A stretch of 5,614 bases of DNA, from positions 1 to 5,614 of the forward strand of contig CAMLGP010000240.1 of assembly GCA_946479535.1 (NCBI GenBank). The letters run 5' to 3'. Within the stretch, counting starts at the first letter, position 1. Each line of letters begins with the position of its first letter. This document shows, one piece after another, positions 1-5,396 of the stretch. Origin of the DNA: an uncultured Bacteroidota bacterium. Its GTDB lineage: Bacteria > Bacteroidota > Bacteroidia > Chitinophagales > Chitinophagaceae. Below the pieces are notes generated by a model. That model was not told the origin of the DNA, did not search any database, and was given only the letters and a program-made list of their open reading frames with translations. Position numbers and translations under genes: made by a program.

Positions 1-82
1 CAAATCCTTCTTGCCGTTGGGGAATTACCTCCTCCCGATTGGCTACCATAGTTAACCAGACACCACAAACTTAGAAATGGAA
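1..82. other. left-edge stretch with no assignable gene
   Basis: No gene can be called here. Two plus-strand frames run from the edge to an early stop: one reads QILLAVGELPPPDWLP and stops at 49-51, the other reads KSFLPLGNYLLPIGYHS and stops at 53-55. Either could be the C-terminus of a gene entering from the left, which would fit the terminator at 199-232, but 16-17 residues are too few to recognise a family. The minus strand also has a short open frame starting with an ATG at about 47-49. I cannot choose between them. Confidence 0.3.
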
Positions 83-122
83 AACTTTCTCCATCACCTA
101 CCTACCCCAATAAAAAGAGGCT
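83..122. repeat. 40-bp direct repeat, copy 1
   Basis: This stretch begins AACTTTCTCCATCACC and ends AAAAAGAGGCT, and is identical over 40 bases to positions 165-204 (offset 82). If one extra T at 122/123 is allowed, the match continues through GTCTA. This copy contains the left flank and the first stem bases of the terminator that follows copy 2, but has no matching right arm, so it cannot fold into that hairpin. It looks like a partial duplication of terminator-proximal DNA. Confidence 0.9.
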
Positions 123-150
123 TGTCTAAAGCAAAATGAAGGGTTTGAGA

Positions 151-164
151 ATCGTTTAAACGAT
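151..164. repeat. 14-bp perfect palindrome ATCGTTTAAACGAT
   Basis: ATCGTTT/AAACGAT is a perfect self-complementary 14-mer with no spacer. It directly abuts the second copy of the 40-bp repeat. It could be a protein-binding dyad or the breakpoint of the duplication. Nothing else in the window shares it, and no function is assigned. Confidence 0.6.
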
Positions 165-204
165 AACTTTCTCCATCACCTACCTACCCCAATAAAAAGA
201 GGCT
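165..204. repeat. 40-bp direct repeat, copy 2 (joined to terminator)
   Basis: This is identical to 83-122. In this copy the repeat runs straight into the stem of the terminator at 199-232, so its last bases (AGGCT) form part of the left arm. The unit is 82 bp from copy to copy, with 42 bp of unrelated sequence between the copies. Confidence 0.9.
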
Positions 205-232
205 GTCTAGACCTTTGGAGACAGCCTTTTTT
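199..232. terminator. bidirectional intrinsic terminator
   Basis: The left arm AGGCTGTCT (200-208) pairs perfectly with AGACAGCCT (219-227) across a 10-nt loop. On the plus strand the stem is followed by a run of six T (227-232). On the minus strand the same stem is followed by CTTTTTATT, so it can stop transcription in both directions. It lies about 90 bp beyond the stop codon of the minus-strand DoxX-family gene and is its most likely terminator. It may also end a plus-strand gene coming from the left edge. Confidence 0.85.
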
Positions 233-317
233 CTTTGATTAAGTAATGGTAAACAACTTTACAGCAGAAATCAGTCTCCTATCCATTCCCATTTTTCCAA
301 AACTTACTGACTATTTA

Positions 318-749
318 TCACCCTCGGGGATAGGCTGGCCTTGATAGCATAAACAGGGAAAGAGCTCCAATCGCCATCACCGTATCACGGACTGCAACAT
401 CATAGTACTGACCTGTCATTAACAGGTTAATGGCTATGCCCAATAACCAAAGACAAACTATTATACTGCCCAATCTCGGTTTTATCAGTACAAGTAAACC
501 TGCTACTATTTCAATTACTCCCACTATCGCCATAAATGTATGTGTAGGGAATGGAAGCATATTCGCGATCTGGGGAGCCAGGTATTGATCCCAGTCTGTC
601 AGGTAATGAGTGAATTTATCTGCACCTGCAACAATGGGAACTAAACCATAGGTTAATCGCATTATGGTGACCACGCGATCAACACTTGTTGATCTGGCTG
701 GTGCTTCTGCATAGGGTGTGGCTGCGTAATTAGCGGTTGTTGTAGCCAT
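318..749 (-). CDS. DoxX-family integral membrane protein
   Basis: This 143-residue protein belongs to the DoxX/DoxD-like group of small four-helix inner-membrane proteins. Members have been linked to quinone or thiosulfate redox chemistry and stress responses, but the biochemical role of most is unknown. The sequence shows a polar N-terminal tail (1-24), then four hydrophobic segments at about 26-43, 71-89, 93-111 and 119-136. Family-like features are the AGADKF turn after helix 1, the GVIEIVAGLLVL stretch of helix 2 and RDTVMAIGAL opening helix 4. Length is normal for the family. The start ATG (complement of 747-749) has no purine-rich ribosome site, only an A/T-rich leader, as is usual in Bacteroidota. 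It is transcribed divergently from the cytochrome gene; both may serve redox functions, but co-regulation is only an inference. Confidence 0.85.
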   Translation of the reverse strand: MATTTANYAATPYAEAPARSTSVDRVVTIMRLTYGLVPIVAGADKFTHYLTDWDQYLAPQIANMLPFPTHTFMAIVGVIEIVAGLLVLIKPRLGSIIVCLWLLGIAINLLMTGQYYDVAVRDTVMAIGALSLFMLSRPAYPRG

Positions 750-899
750 GAGTTATTTATTTATTGATTAAGTATTGGGTTTCCAAAAAAGAGTTGCCAG
801 AGGGAGACACTTATTCATCGGCCCACAAATACCGTGCGTTTTAAACCAATTGATTGATTCTCACAAAGACATTTATTTAAATAGTGTATATATAATAAG

Positions 900-1020
900 A
901 AAGGTTACAAACTGGGGAAAAGAATCTACGATCAATCACCATTAGCCCGTAATGTTAAGCACTATTATCGTTTACATTTCCATAGGTGCATAATAAAATC
1001 CATTTTTTATTGTAACCTTT
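900..1020. repeat. 11-bp inverted repeat with distant arms
   Basis: AAAGGTTACAA (900-910) is the exact reverse complement of TTGTAACCTTT (1010-1020), with 99 bp between the arms. The pair sits wholly inside the divergent intergenic region. It could be two binding sites for one regulator controlling both genes, or chance in AT-rich DNA. Confidence 0.5.
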
Positions 1021-1029
1021 TGCGGTACA

Positions 1030-1047
1030 CCTTTCTCTAAAGAAAGG
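1030..1047 (+). promoter_or_regulatory. 5' leader hairpin upstream of cytochrome gene
   Basis: CCTTTCT (1030-1036) pairs with AGAAAGG (1041-1047) around a 4-nt CTAA loop. The right arm plus the next base reads GAAAGGA, the only Shine-Dalgarno-like stretch near the gene, but it lies about 15 bp before the ATG at 1064 and 39 bp before the ATG at 1088. Either a chance dyad or a leader structure that could hide a ribosome site. Confidence 0.35.
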
Positions 1048-1063
1048 ACACCATTGATATTTA

Positions 1064-1282
1064 ATGATCGAACTGAAATTTGCCGTTATGATCAACAAGA
1101 AAAACCTGATCCTGCTGGCTATTGCCATTGCTATTTTTGGATTGACCCAATGTAACAAGGGAGGGGTTCATGATCCGGACGCAGATCCATCCCAGGTAAG
1201 AACTGGAAAGAATATATTCCGCTTCGACACTTTCGGTGATGAAGCTTTCTGGAGCAATCTTTTACATATGATAAAGCCATAG
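1064..1282 (+). CDS. 5' fragment: lipoprotein signal and N-terminus of the cytochrome
   Basis: This is the readable 5' piece (72 codons) of the broken cytochrome gene. From Met at 1088 it has a positively charged start (INKK), a hydrophobic core LILLAIAIAIFG and a candidate lipidation cysteine in LTQC. The Gln before Cys departs from the strict lipobox, so lipidation is probable and not certain. The mature part contains GKNIFRFDTFGDEAFW, typical of the N-terminus of this cytochrome family. The last five codons (HMIKP or so) are out of frame and do not belong to the ancestral protein. On its own the fragment has no haem site and would have no enzyme function. Confidence 0.6.
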   Translation: MIELKFAVMINKKNLILLAIAIAIFGLTQCNKGGVHDPDADPSQVRTGKNIFRFDTFGDEAFWSNLLHMIKP

Positions 1283-1338
1283 CCGGATCAGCTAATGGAG
1301 GATTTGGTCCGGGTGTTAGTCCGCGTACTGCGCTGGCA

Positions 1339-2385
1339 GTGGGACTAAAAGTAGATGCAATGGCTATACCTGCAGATCTTGCAGCAGATATTCGGGCAGG
1401 CAAAGTAAATCTGGATGACCCCGCAACCACGCTCGCATTATTAAAATTGAATGCTGTGGTTGGAGTGAAAGGAACTTTCACTGATGCAGGCTCTCTCAAA
1501 GCAATAGGTATTACCTGTGCAGTTTGCCATTCAACAGTGGATAATTCATTTGCTCCCGGAATAGGAAACAGGCTGGATGGATGGCCAAACAGGGATCTTA
1601 ATGTGGGTACTATTATATCTCTTACTGATAATGCCAAACCCATTGCAGATATGTTACACGTCAGTGAACCCACACTACGTACTGTGCTGGCAGGGTGGGG
1701 TCCTGGAAAATTCAATGCGGTACTGGCGGTTGATGGTAAAGCAACAAAACCCGATGGTTCTATTGCGGCCAACCTTATACCTGCAGCGTTTGGTATGAAA
1801 GATGTTGCACTTGCCACTTATACAGGATGGGGTGATATCAGCTATTGGAATTCATTTGTTGCTAACCTGGAAATGCATGGAAAAGGAAACTTTACAGATC
1901 CAAGATTAAATGATCCGGTCAAATATCCCATTGCTGTTGAAAATGGATTGTATAATGTTACAAACAGTCCGGATCTTATAACTTCCAAATTGCCAGCACT
2001 AAGAGCTTATCAGCATTCGATTGCTGCACCAAAACCTCCTGCAGGAAGTTTCAATGCTAATGCTGCAAATCGTGGAAAGTATCTTTTTATGGGCAAGGCT
2101 AAATGTGCCAGTTGCCATTCAGATCAGCAATTACGGAATGCAAATAAGATTTTGCATACGGCTGAAGAAATTGGTATCGATGATTTTGAAGCTAAACGTT
2201 CTCCAACTGGTAAATACCGGACAACACCGCTGGGTGGTTTGTTCGCGAGGGCCAAAGGCGGATTTTATCATGATGGACGCTATGCAACGCTTGCAGATGT
2301 GGTTAGCCATTATAACACAGCATTACACCTTAATTTGACTTCTGCGGAAATGGGTGATCTAACAGAATACCTGAAATCGCTGTAA
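1339..2385 (+). CDS. 3' fragment: di-haem cytochrome c catalytic body
   Basis: This is the main readable part of the broken gene, 348 codons if GTG 1339 is used; the frame is open from 1243, and the GTG has no ribosome site and lies inside a conserved segment, so it is unlikely to be a natural start. Haem-binding motifs are CAVCH (residues 60-64) and CASCH (256-260). Other family landmarks are FAPGIGNRLDGWPNRDLNVG (71-90), GWGPGKFNAVL (119-129), VANLEMHGKG (174-183), EIGIDDFEAKRSP (277-289) and the MauG/CCP-like YRTTPLGGLFARAKGGFYHDGR (293-314) followed by TLADVVSHYN. Without the signal peptide this piece would not be exported, so haem attachment, which takes place in the periplasm, would fail unless the frameshift is an artefact or is bypassed. 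Confidence 0.7.
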   Translation: MGLKVDAMAIPADLAADIRAGKVNLDDPATTLALLKLNAVVGVKGTFTDAGSLKAIGITCAVCHSTVDNSFAPGIGNRLDGWPNRDLNVGTIISLTDNAKPIADMLHVSEPTLRTVLAGWGPGKFNAVLAVDGKATKPDGSIAANLIPAAFGMKDVALATYTGWGDISYWNSFVANLEMHGKGNFTDPRLNDPVKYPIAVENGLYNVTNSPDLITSKLPALRAYQHSIAAPKPPAGSFNANAANRGKYLFMGKAKCASCHSDQQLRNANKILHTAEEIGIDDFEAKRSPTGKYRTTPLGGLFARAKGGFYHDGRYATLADVVSHYNTALHLNLTSAEMGDLTEYLKSL

Positions 2386-2506
2386 TTATGTAATTACTTG
2401 AATGCCTGATCTCTGTTAGGAGAGGGCCAGAGCCAGTTAGGTAACAGGGGAAAGATGCTCCTCTTGGATCTGTACTTTCGTCAACTTCTGTATTGCCAGC
2501 AAGCTG

Positions 2507-2550
2507 AAATTATCTTAACCCCGGTTTTAAGGACGGGGTTAAGATAATTT
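2507..2550. terminator. long perfect stem-loop, probable terminator of cytochrome gene
   Basis: The arm at 2507-2522 (AAATTATCTTAACCCC) is the exact reverse complement of 2535-2550, and G2523-C2534 extends the stem to 17 bp with a 10-nt loop. It lies about 120 bp past the cytochrome stop codon. The stem ends in ATAATTT but is followed by ATATAATT, not a clean T run, so it is less typical than the terminator at 199-232. It could work in both directions or act as an mRNA 3'-end stabiliser. Confidence 0.6.
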
Positions 2551-2644
2551 ATATAATTCACGTGTCATTGTTCACGTTCTCCTTTGCGATGGAAACTATA
2601 CAAGGTTATCCCAGTTACCCTTCATGTAATCTTTAATTTACTCC

Positions 2645-2670
2645 TTGTTATTTCTGAAGAAATAAGTTTG
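2645..2670 (+). promoter_or_regulatory. candidate Bacteroidota promoter with overlapping dyad
   Basis: TAAGTTTG at 2663-2670 matches the Bacteroidota -7 consensus TAnnTTTG exactly. The nearest TTG (2645-2647) is only 15 bp upstream, short of the usual spacing near 19-21. An inverted repeat TTATTTCT-GA-AGAAATAA (2648-2665) fills the spacer and covers the first bases of the -7 box, a position where a bound repressor would block the promoter. If used, it would give the DNRLRE lipoprotein gene a leader of about 170 nt. Confidence 0.35.
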
Positions 2671-2846
2671 GTATTCAGGTTTTTATTATCTGTGACAATA
2701 CAAGTGTACTCGTGCTGATTATGACAATAATTGTGTAATCTTAATGATTATATCATCGAAAAAATGGCTTATCATCCATGCAGCATTTTTAATTGTACAG
2801 GGATGAATCTACCTTTATAGCAAAATAACCCCACTAAAAATCTCTT

Positions 2847-3821
2847 ATGAAACTAAGCTACCTGTTATTAGCCAGCTTTCTTTTGGCAACTGTCTTCGGT
2901 TGTACAAAAGACAAAATGAACAAAGTTCCCATTGCAAATGCCGGACCTTCTCAAAACATTCAACTTCCTGTTGATAATGTAACACTTACCGGAAGCGGGT
3001 CCGATGCTGACGGACAAATAGTAGGTTATTTATGGAGTGAACTGGCAGGTCCAAATATTGCTGCCATACAAACTCCGGCGGCTGCTACTACCAAAGTTTC
3101 AGGTCTGATAGTTGGAACCTACAAGTTTCAGCTGATGGTTATTGATAATGATGGCGCCACTGGTGTTGATACCCTATCGGTTGTTGTTACAGCAGCAGAA
3201 AGTAAAACACTGACTCTTCAGCCTGGCCCCAATGATGGACAGGATGCAATTGTAACATATAGGGCAGGTGACGCTAATTCCCCGAATGGGAATTATGCGA
3301 ATTGGGACTTTTTGGCCTATTCCAGGTGGACTTATACTGCTGAAGGTTTTGGTGAAGGAGGATCCCGGACCTTTATAAAATTTACAGGCCTTTCAGCAAT
3401 ACCACAGAGTTCAACAATTACTTCTGCAAAACTCTATCTATATGGTTTGCCTGTCAATGGAACCACATTCCATCCAGGCAATTCACATTATCCCGGTTCG
3501 CCCTATGGCTCAAATCCTGATAATACAGGATGGGTTAGACGTGTAACAGCTAATTGGGATGAGTCAACAATAACCTGGAACAACAAACCAGCTACCAGCA
3601 ATGATGGTCAGGTAGCGATCCCCGGTACCACGGCACAATGGAACTATAACCTGCCAGAAATAGATGTTACTGAACTTGTTAAAACAATGGTTTCAACAAA
3701 CACCAACTACGGTTTTAACCTTTTACTTCAAACAGAAGAGATTTACAGAAGTGTATTATTGTCCAGTAGTGATAATGCAGATCCAGGGCGCAGACCTAAA
3801 CTGGTAGTTGTATATAAATAA
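2847..3821 (+). CDS. PKD and DNRLRE domain cell-surface lipoprotein
   Basis: This 324-residue exported lipoprotein has no visible enzyme active site and probably serves in carbohydrate binding or surface attachment. Residues 1-19 are a lipoprotein signal (MKLSYLLLASFLLATVFGC) with lipobox VFGC and Cys19 as the lipidated residue. Residues about 28-115 form a PKD-like immunoglobulin fold: PIANAGPSQ, LTGSGSDADGQIVGYLWSE and a closing GTYKFQLMVIDNDGA. Residues about 121-324 match the DNRLRE domain (now also called CBM96, with some members binding alginate or other polysaccharides): RTFIKFTGL, ITSAKLYLYG, NWDESTITWNNKP (236-248), DVTELV (273-278), GFNLLL and the ending GRRPKLVVVY. The ATG has no Shine-Dalgarno site, only ATCTCTT before it. 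It is flanked by hairpins on both sides and so is probably transcribed alone. The ligand cannot be read from the sequence. Confidence 0.85.
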   Translation: MKLSYLLLASFLLATVFGCTKDKMNKVPIANAGPSQNIQLPVDNVTLTGSGSDADGQIVGYLWSELAGPNIAAIQTPAAATTKVSGLIVGTYKFQLMVIDNDGATGVDTLSVVVTAAESKTLTLQPGPNDGQDAIVTYRAGDANSPNGNYANWDFLAYSRWTYTAEGFGEGGSRTFIKFTGLSAIPQSSTITSAKLYLYGLPVNGTTFHPGNSHYPGSPYGSNPDNTGWVRRVTANWDESTITWNNKPATSNDGQVAIPGTTAQWNYNLPEIDVTELVKTMVSTNTNYGFNLLLQTEEIYRSVLLSSSDNADPGRRPKLVVVYK

Positions 3822-3836
3822 ATAATTGAGCTTTTT

Positions 3837-3877
3837 ATAAACCACGGGCTGCGCTGTAAGGGCAGCCCGTGGTTTAT
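3837..3877. terminator. 16-bp perfect stem-loop after lipoprotein gene
   Basis: ATAAACCACGGGCTGC (3837-3852) is the exact reverse complement of 3862-3877, with a 9-nt loop. It starts 16 bp past the stop codon of the lipoprotein gene. The GC-rich core closes with GTGGTTTAT, so the T residues are inside the stem, and the sequence after it (GCATCC) is not T-rich. The most likely role is transcription termination or 3'-end protection for the upstream gene. Confidence 0.7.
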
Positions 3878-3982
3878 GCATCCTACGGTTGTCTTCATAA
3901 TGCAGGAACAGAGGATAATTTCACCATCCCCCGCCTGCTTCAGGATTGTGGTTTAAATTAGCCTTCAAACGAAGCTTCTTAT

Positions 3983-5251
3983 ATGAGACCATACTCCCTG
4001 ATTCTTCTTTCAATCCTGATAGTCCTTTCGTCTTCCTCATTGGCTCAAAACCTGGCCGATCCAATCCTATTGTGGCCAAATGGAGCGCCCGGTGCTACCG
4101 GAACCAGCGATGAAGATAAACCTGCCATTATGCCTTTTATTCCCGATGCAGGTATAAGGACAAATGCAGCAGTGCTGGTTGTTCCAGGTGGCGGATTCAC
4201 CATTAGGGCAGTAGATCATGAAGGAGTGCTGGTAGCGCAATGGCTTAGGAAGCATGGTATCACAGCTTTTCTTCTTCGCTACCGGTTAAGACCTTTGTAT
4301 GAAAGGAATAATTGGGTAGAGGATGGAAAACGGGCCATGCAATATATACGGGCACATGCTGCAGAATATCATATTTCTCCTGATCATATTGGCGCTGTTG
4401 GTTTTTCTGCGGGCGCCGCTCTGATCCCGGACATGACAGTGAATGCTGCTGTTGGTGATTATAATTCTGCTGACCTTCTGGACCGTTATTCCTCTAAACC
4501 AAACTTCATGATCCTCGCTTATGGATCAATGAGAGTTGGTGATATGGCAGATTCAATTATAAAAAAGAGTTTTCCTCCAACCTTTATGTATGGAACAGTA
4601 GAGGATAGAGGCAGCCAGTCAGGAATGATTGATATGTATAGCCGTTTATACCGTGCAGGTGTCCCTGTTGAAGCGCATTTCTTTAGAAATGGCATTCATG
4701 GGACAGGATTTGCATTGGGAGATCCTGTGTTGGGTGAATGGACAAAACTGTTAAATAACTGGATGAGAGGTTCAGGGTTTCTGTCCAATAAAACCCAGGT
4801 ATCATTGGGAGGAGTGGTGAAATTGGATGGATCACCCTTGCTGAAAGGAATGGTAATCTTAACTCCTGTGAATGATCCCCAGGCACCGCCAGTTATTATC
4901 TATATGAATAACACCGGAACTGGTGAATTAGGCAGATTCATGGTACCCCAAAGCCAGGGCCCGGTTGAAGGCAAATATAAAGTTGAAGTGAGGCAGGATG
5001 CAACCCGATGGACAAGTAACTCCCGTGAACCCTTTATGATTCAAATGATGGATAAGCAAAGTAAAGGCACATTGACTGATGCAGACAGGAAGGAGTGGGG
5101 TGAATTTCTTCGGAAGCGTAACCTTTCACCAAGTATAAATGATCAGGTAGTTTATTCCCATCGCCACCCGGGTGATAAAGGGGATTATATTATCGATATC
5201 AAAGCAGGCAAAGAGGTGGTGATAGAAGTGTCATCAGTTAGGGAAAACTAA
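3983..5251 (+). CDS. secreted alpha/beta hydrolase (esterase-like) with C-terminal extension
   Basis: This is a 422-residue exported serine hydrolase of the alpha/beta fold, in the family often annotated as acetyl-xylan esterase-related or BD-FAE-like, so carbohydrate ester hydrolysis is the best guess. Residues 1-21 form a signal peptide with probable cleavage after SLA (19-21). The catalytic domain spans about 28-267: LWPNGAPGA (30-38), SDEDKP, the oxyanion loop PGGGF (68-72), DHEG (78-81), the nucleophile elbow GFSAG with Ser142, a likely acid Asp208 in TVEDR, and His239 in NGIHGTG. It ends with GEWTKLLNNWMRGSGFL, as is typical of the family. The family usually has GFSAGGH; here it is GFSAGAA. 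Residues about 272-422 form a beta-rich extension (SLGGVVKLDGSPLLKGMVIL, GRFMVP, EGKYKVEV) resembling a carboxypeptidase-regulatory/transthyretin-like fold. The ATG has no clear ribosome site. It lies 161 bp after the lipoprotein gene with a hairpin between, so co-transcription is doubtful. The substrate is unknown. Confidence 0.8.
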   Translation: MRPYSLILLSILIVLSSSSLAQNLADPILLWPNGAPGATGTSDEDKPAIMPFIPDAGIRTNAAVLVVPGGGFTIRAVDHEGVLVAQWLRKHGITAFLLRYRLRPLYERNNWVEDGKRAMQYIRAHAAEYHISPDHIGAVGFSAGAALIPDMTVNAAVGDYNSADLLDRYSSKPNFMILAYGSMRVGDMADSIIKKSFPPTFMYGTVEDRGSQSGMIDMYSRLYRAGVPVEAHFFRNGIHGTGFALGDPVLGEWTKLLNNWMRGSGFLSNKTQVSLGGVVKLDGSPLLKGMVILTPVNDPQAPPVIIYMNNTGTGELGRFMVPQSQGPVEGKYKVEVRQDATRWTSNSREPFMIQMMDKQSKGTLTDADRKEWGEFLRKRNLSPSINDQVVYSHRHPGDKGDYIIDIKAGKEVVIEVSSVREN

Positions 5252-5258
5252 CTGGTGA
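5231..5258. promoter_or_regulatory. hairpin spanning the hydrolase stop codon
   Basis: TCATCAGTTAG (5231-5241) pairs with CTAACTGGTGA (5248-5258) with one T-G wobble and a 6-nt GGAAAA loop. The TAA stop (5249-5251) lies in the right arm. No T run follows, so it is not a standard intrinsic terminator; it may protect the 3' end or be a weak terminator. Confidence 0.4.
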
Positions 5259-5354
5259 AATAATAACGCAGGAAATAGATGTGGGTGGTGGAAAGGCTTT
5301 TACTAAGGTCTCCAGGGCTCACAAATGTGCAAAAATTTAATATGGAAAATTCAA

Positions 5355-5379
5355 TTATCTATTGATTATCAATAGATAA
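5355..5379. promoter_or_regulatory. 25-bp near-perfect palindrome, possible operator
   Basis: TTATCTATTGAT (5355-5366) and ATCAATAGATAA (5368-5379) are exact reverse complements around a single central T. The arms are AT-rich and no T run follows, so a protein-binding dyad is more likely than a terminator. It lies about 28 bp upstream of the -33 element of the promoter at 5407-5436, a usual place for an activator site. Confidence 0.55.
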
Positions 5380-5396
5380 GAGAGGAGTGTGGCTCA

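Larger units (their letters stand above)
750..1063. other. divergent intergenic region, DoxX / cytochrome
   Basis: About 310 bp separate two divergently oriented starts, so both promoters must lie here. I found no perfect TAnnTTTG -7 box facing either gene. The nearest for DoxX is CAAAGACA at 864-871 (one mismatch on the minus strand), with no convincing -33 partner. The region holds an 11-bp inverted repeat with widely spaced arms (900-910 and 1010-1020) and a short hairpin next to the cytochrome start (1030-1047). No gene of convincing quality is visible; a 67-codon minus-strand frame at 955-1158 overlaps the start of the cytochrome gene and has no family features. Confidence 0.6.
1064..2385 (+). 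pseudogene. frameshifted di-haem cytochrome c lipoprotein (MauG/CCP-like)
   Basis: With one base restored, this region encodes a protein of 432-440 residues of the di-haem cytochrome c family related to MauG and bacterial cytochrome c peroxidase, expected to be an exported electron-transfer or peroxidase-type enzyme. The 5' part (1064-1282) gives a lipoprotein signal and the family-typical RFDTFGDEAFW, then goes out of frame and stops at TAG 1280-1282. The family sequence resumes at once in the neighbouring frame as YDKAIAG and then GPGVSPRTALAVGLKVDA, running to the stop at 2383-2385. One missing base between about 1260 and 1268 explains this, either a T from the TTTT run (1260-1263) or a T between 1267 and 1268. 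Everything else is intact: both CxxCH motifs and the C-terminal family motif. ATG 1088 is the better start because MINKKNLIL gives a normal signal peptide; ATG 1064 adds eight residues. It could be a recent pseudogene or a sequencing/assembly error. Confidence 0.8.
2386..2846. other. 461-bp intergenic region without a gene
   Basis: No coding sequence is convincing on either strand. A 30-codon plus-strand frame from ATG 2455 runs through the hairpin at 2507-2550 and is not credible; a minus-strand open stretch across about 2400-2510 has no start codon. The region holds a long stem-loop (2507-2550), a dyad overlapping a promoter-like octamer (2648-2670), a repeated TTCACGT (2557 and 2571 areas), a repeated TGACAATA (2693-2700 and 2722-2729) and a weak TACCTTTA box (2810-2817) close to the next gene. 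Confidence 0.6.

Noticed and set aside
83..204. Possible CRISPR array
   Set aside because: There are only two copies of the 40-bp repeat, one of which forms part of a terminator; there is a single 42-bp spacer and no cas gene.
900..1020. Terminal inverted repeats of a tiny insertion element
   Set aside because: The arms are only 11 bp, enclose 99 bp with no coding content, and no flanking target-site duplication was seen.
955..1158. Minus-strand 67-codon frame
   Set aside because: It overlaps the signal-peptide region of the cytochrome gene, has no recognisable motif, and its composition is that of AT-rich intergenic DNA.
1259..1270. Programmed -1 ribosomal frameshift in the cytochrome gene
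   Set aside because: The local sequence CTT TTA CAT has no canonical X XXY YYZ slippery heptamer and no clear stimulatory stem-loop just after it. A simple base loss explains the data better.
1131..1817. Long minus-strand open frame (228 codons) opposite the cytochrome gene
   Set aside because: The plus strand here encodes conserved cytochrome sequence with a CxxCH motif; the antisense frame shows no domain, signal or plausible upstream region and is a by-product of codon use on the other strand.
1577..2338. Plus-strand secondary frames at 1577-1798 and 2021-2338
   Set aside because: Both lie inside the cytochrome coding region in another frame and have no family features. The CxxCH motifs are read only in the main frame.
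2400..2520. Minus-strand open stretch with peptide-like sequence (around STDPRGASF)
   Set aside because: It has a stop just upstream, no start codon, overlaps the hairpin at one side and the cytochrome end at the other, and matches no family I can name.
2455..2547. 30-codon plus-strand frame
   Set aside because: It runs through the perfect stem-loop at 2507-2550, has no ribosome site and looks random.
4067..4886. Minus-strand frames at 4067-4255 and 4683-4886
   Set aside because: Both are antisense to conserved parts of the alpha/beta hydrolase and show no features of their own.
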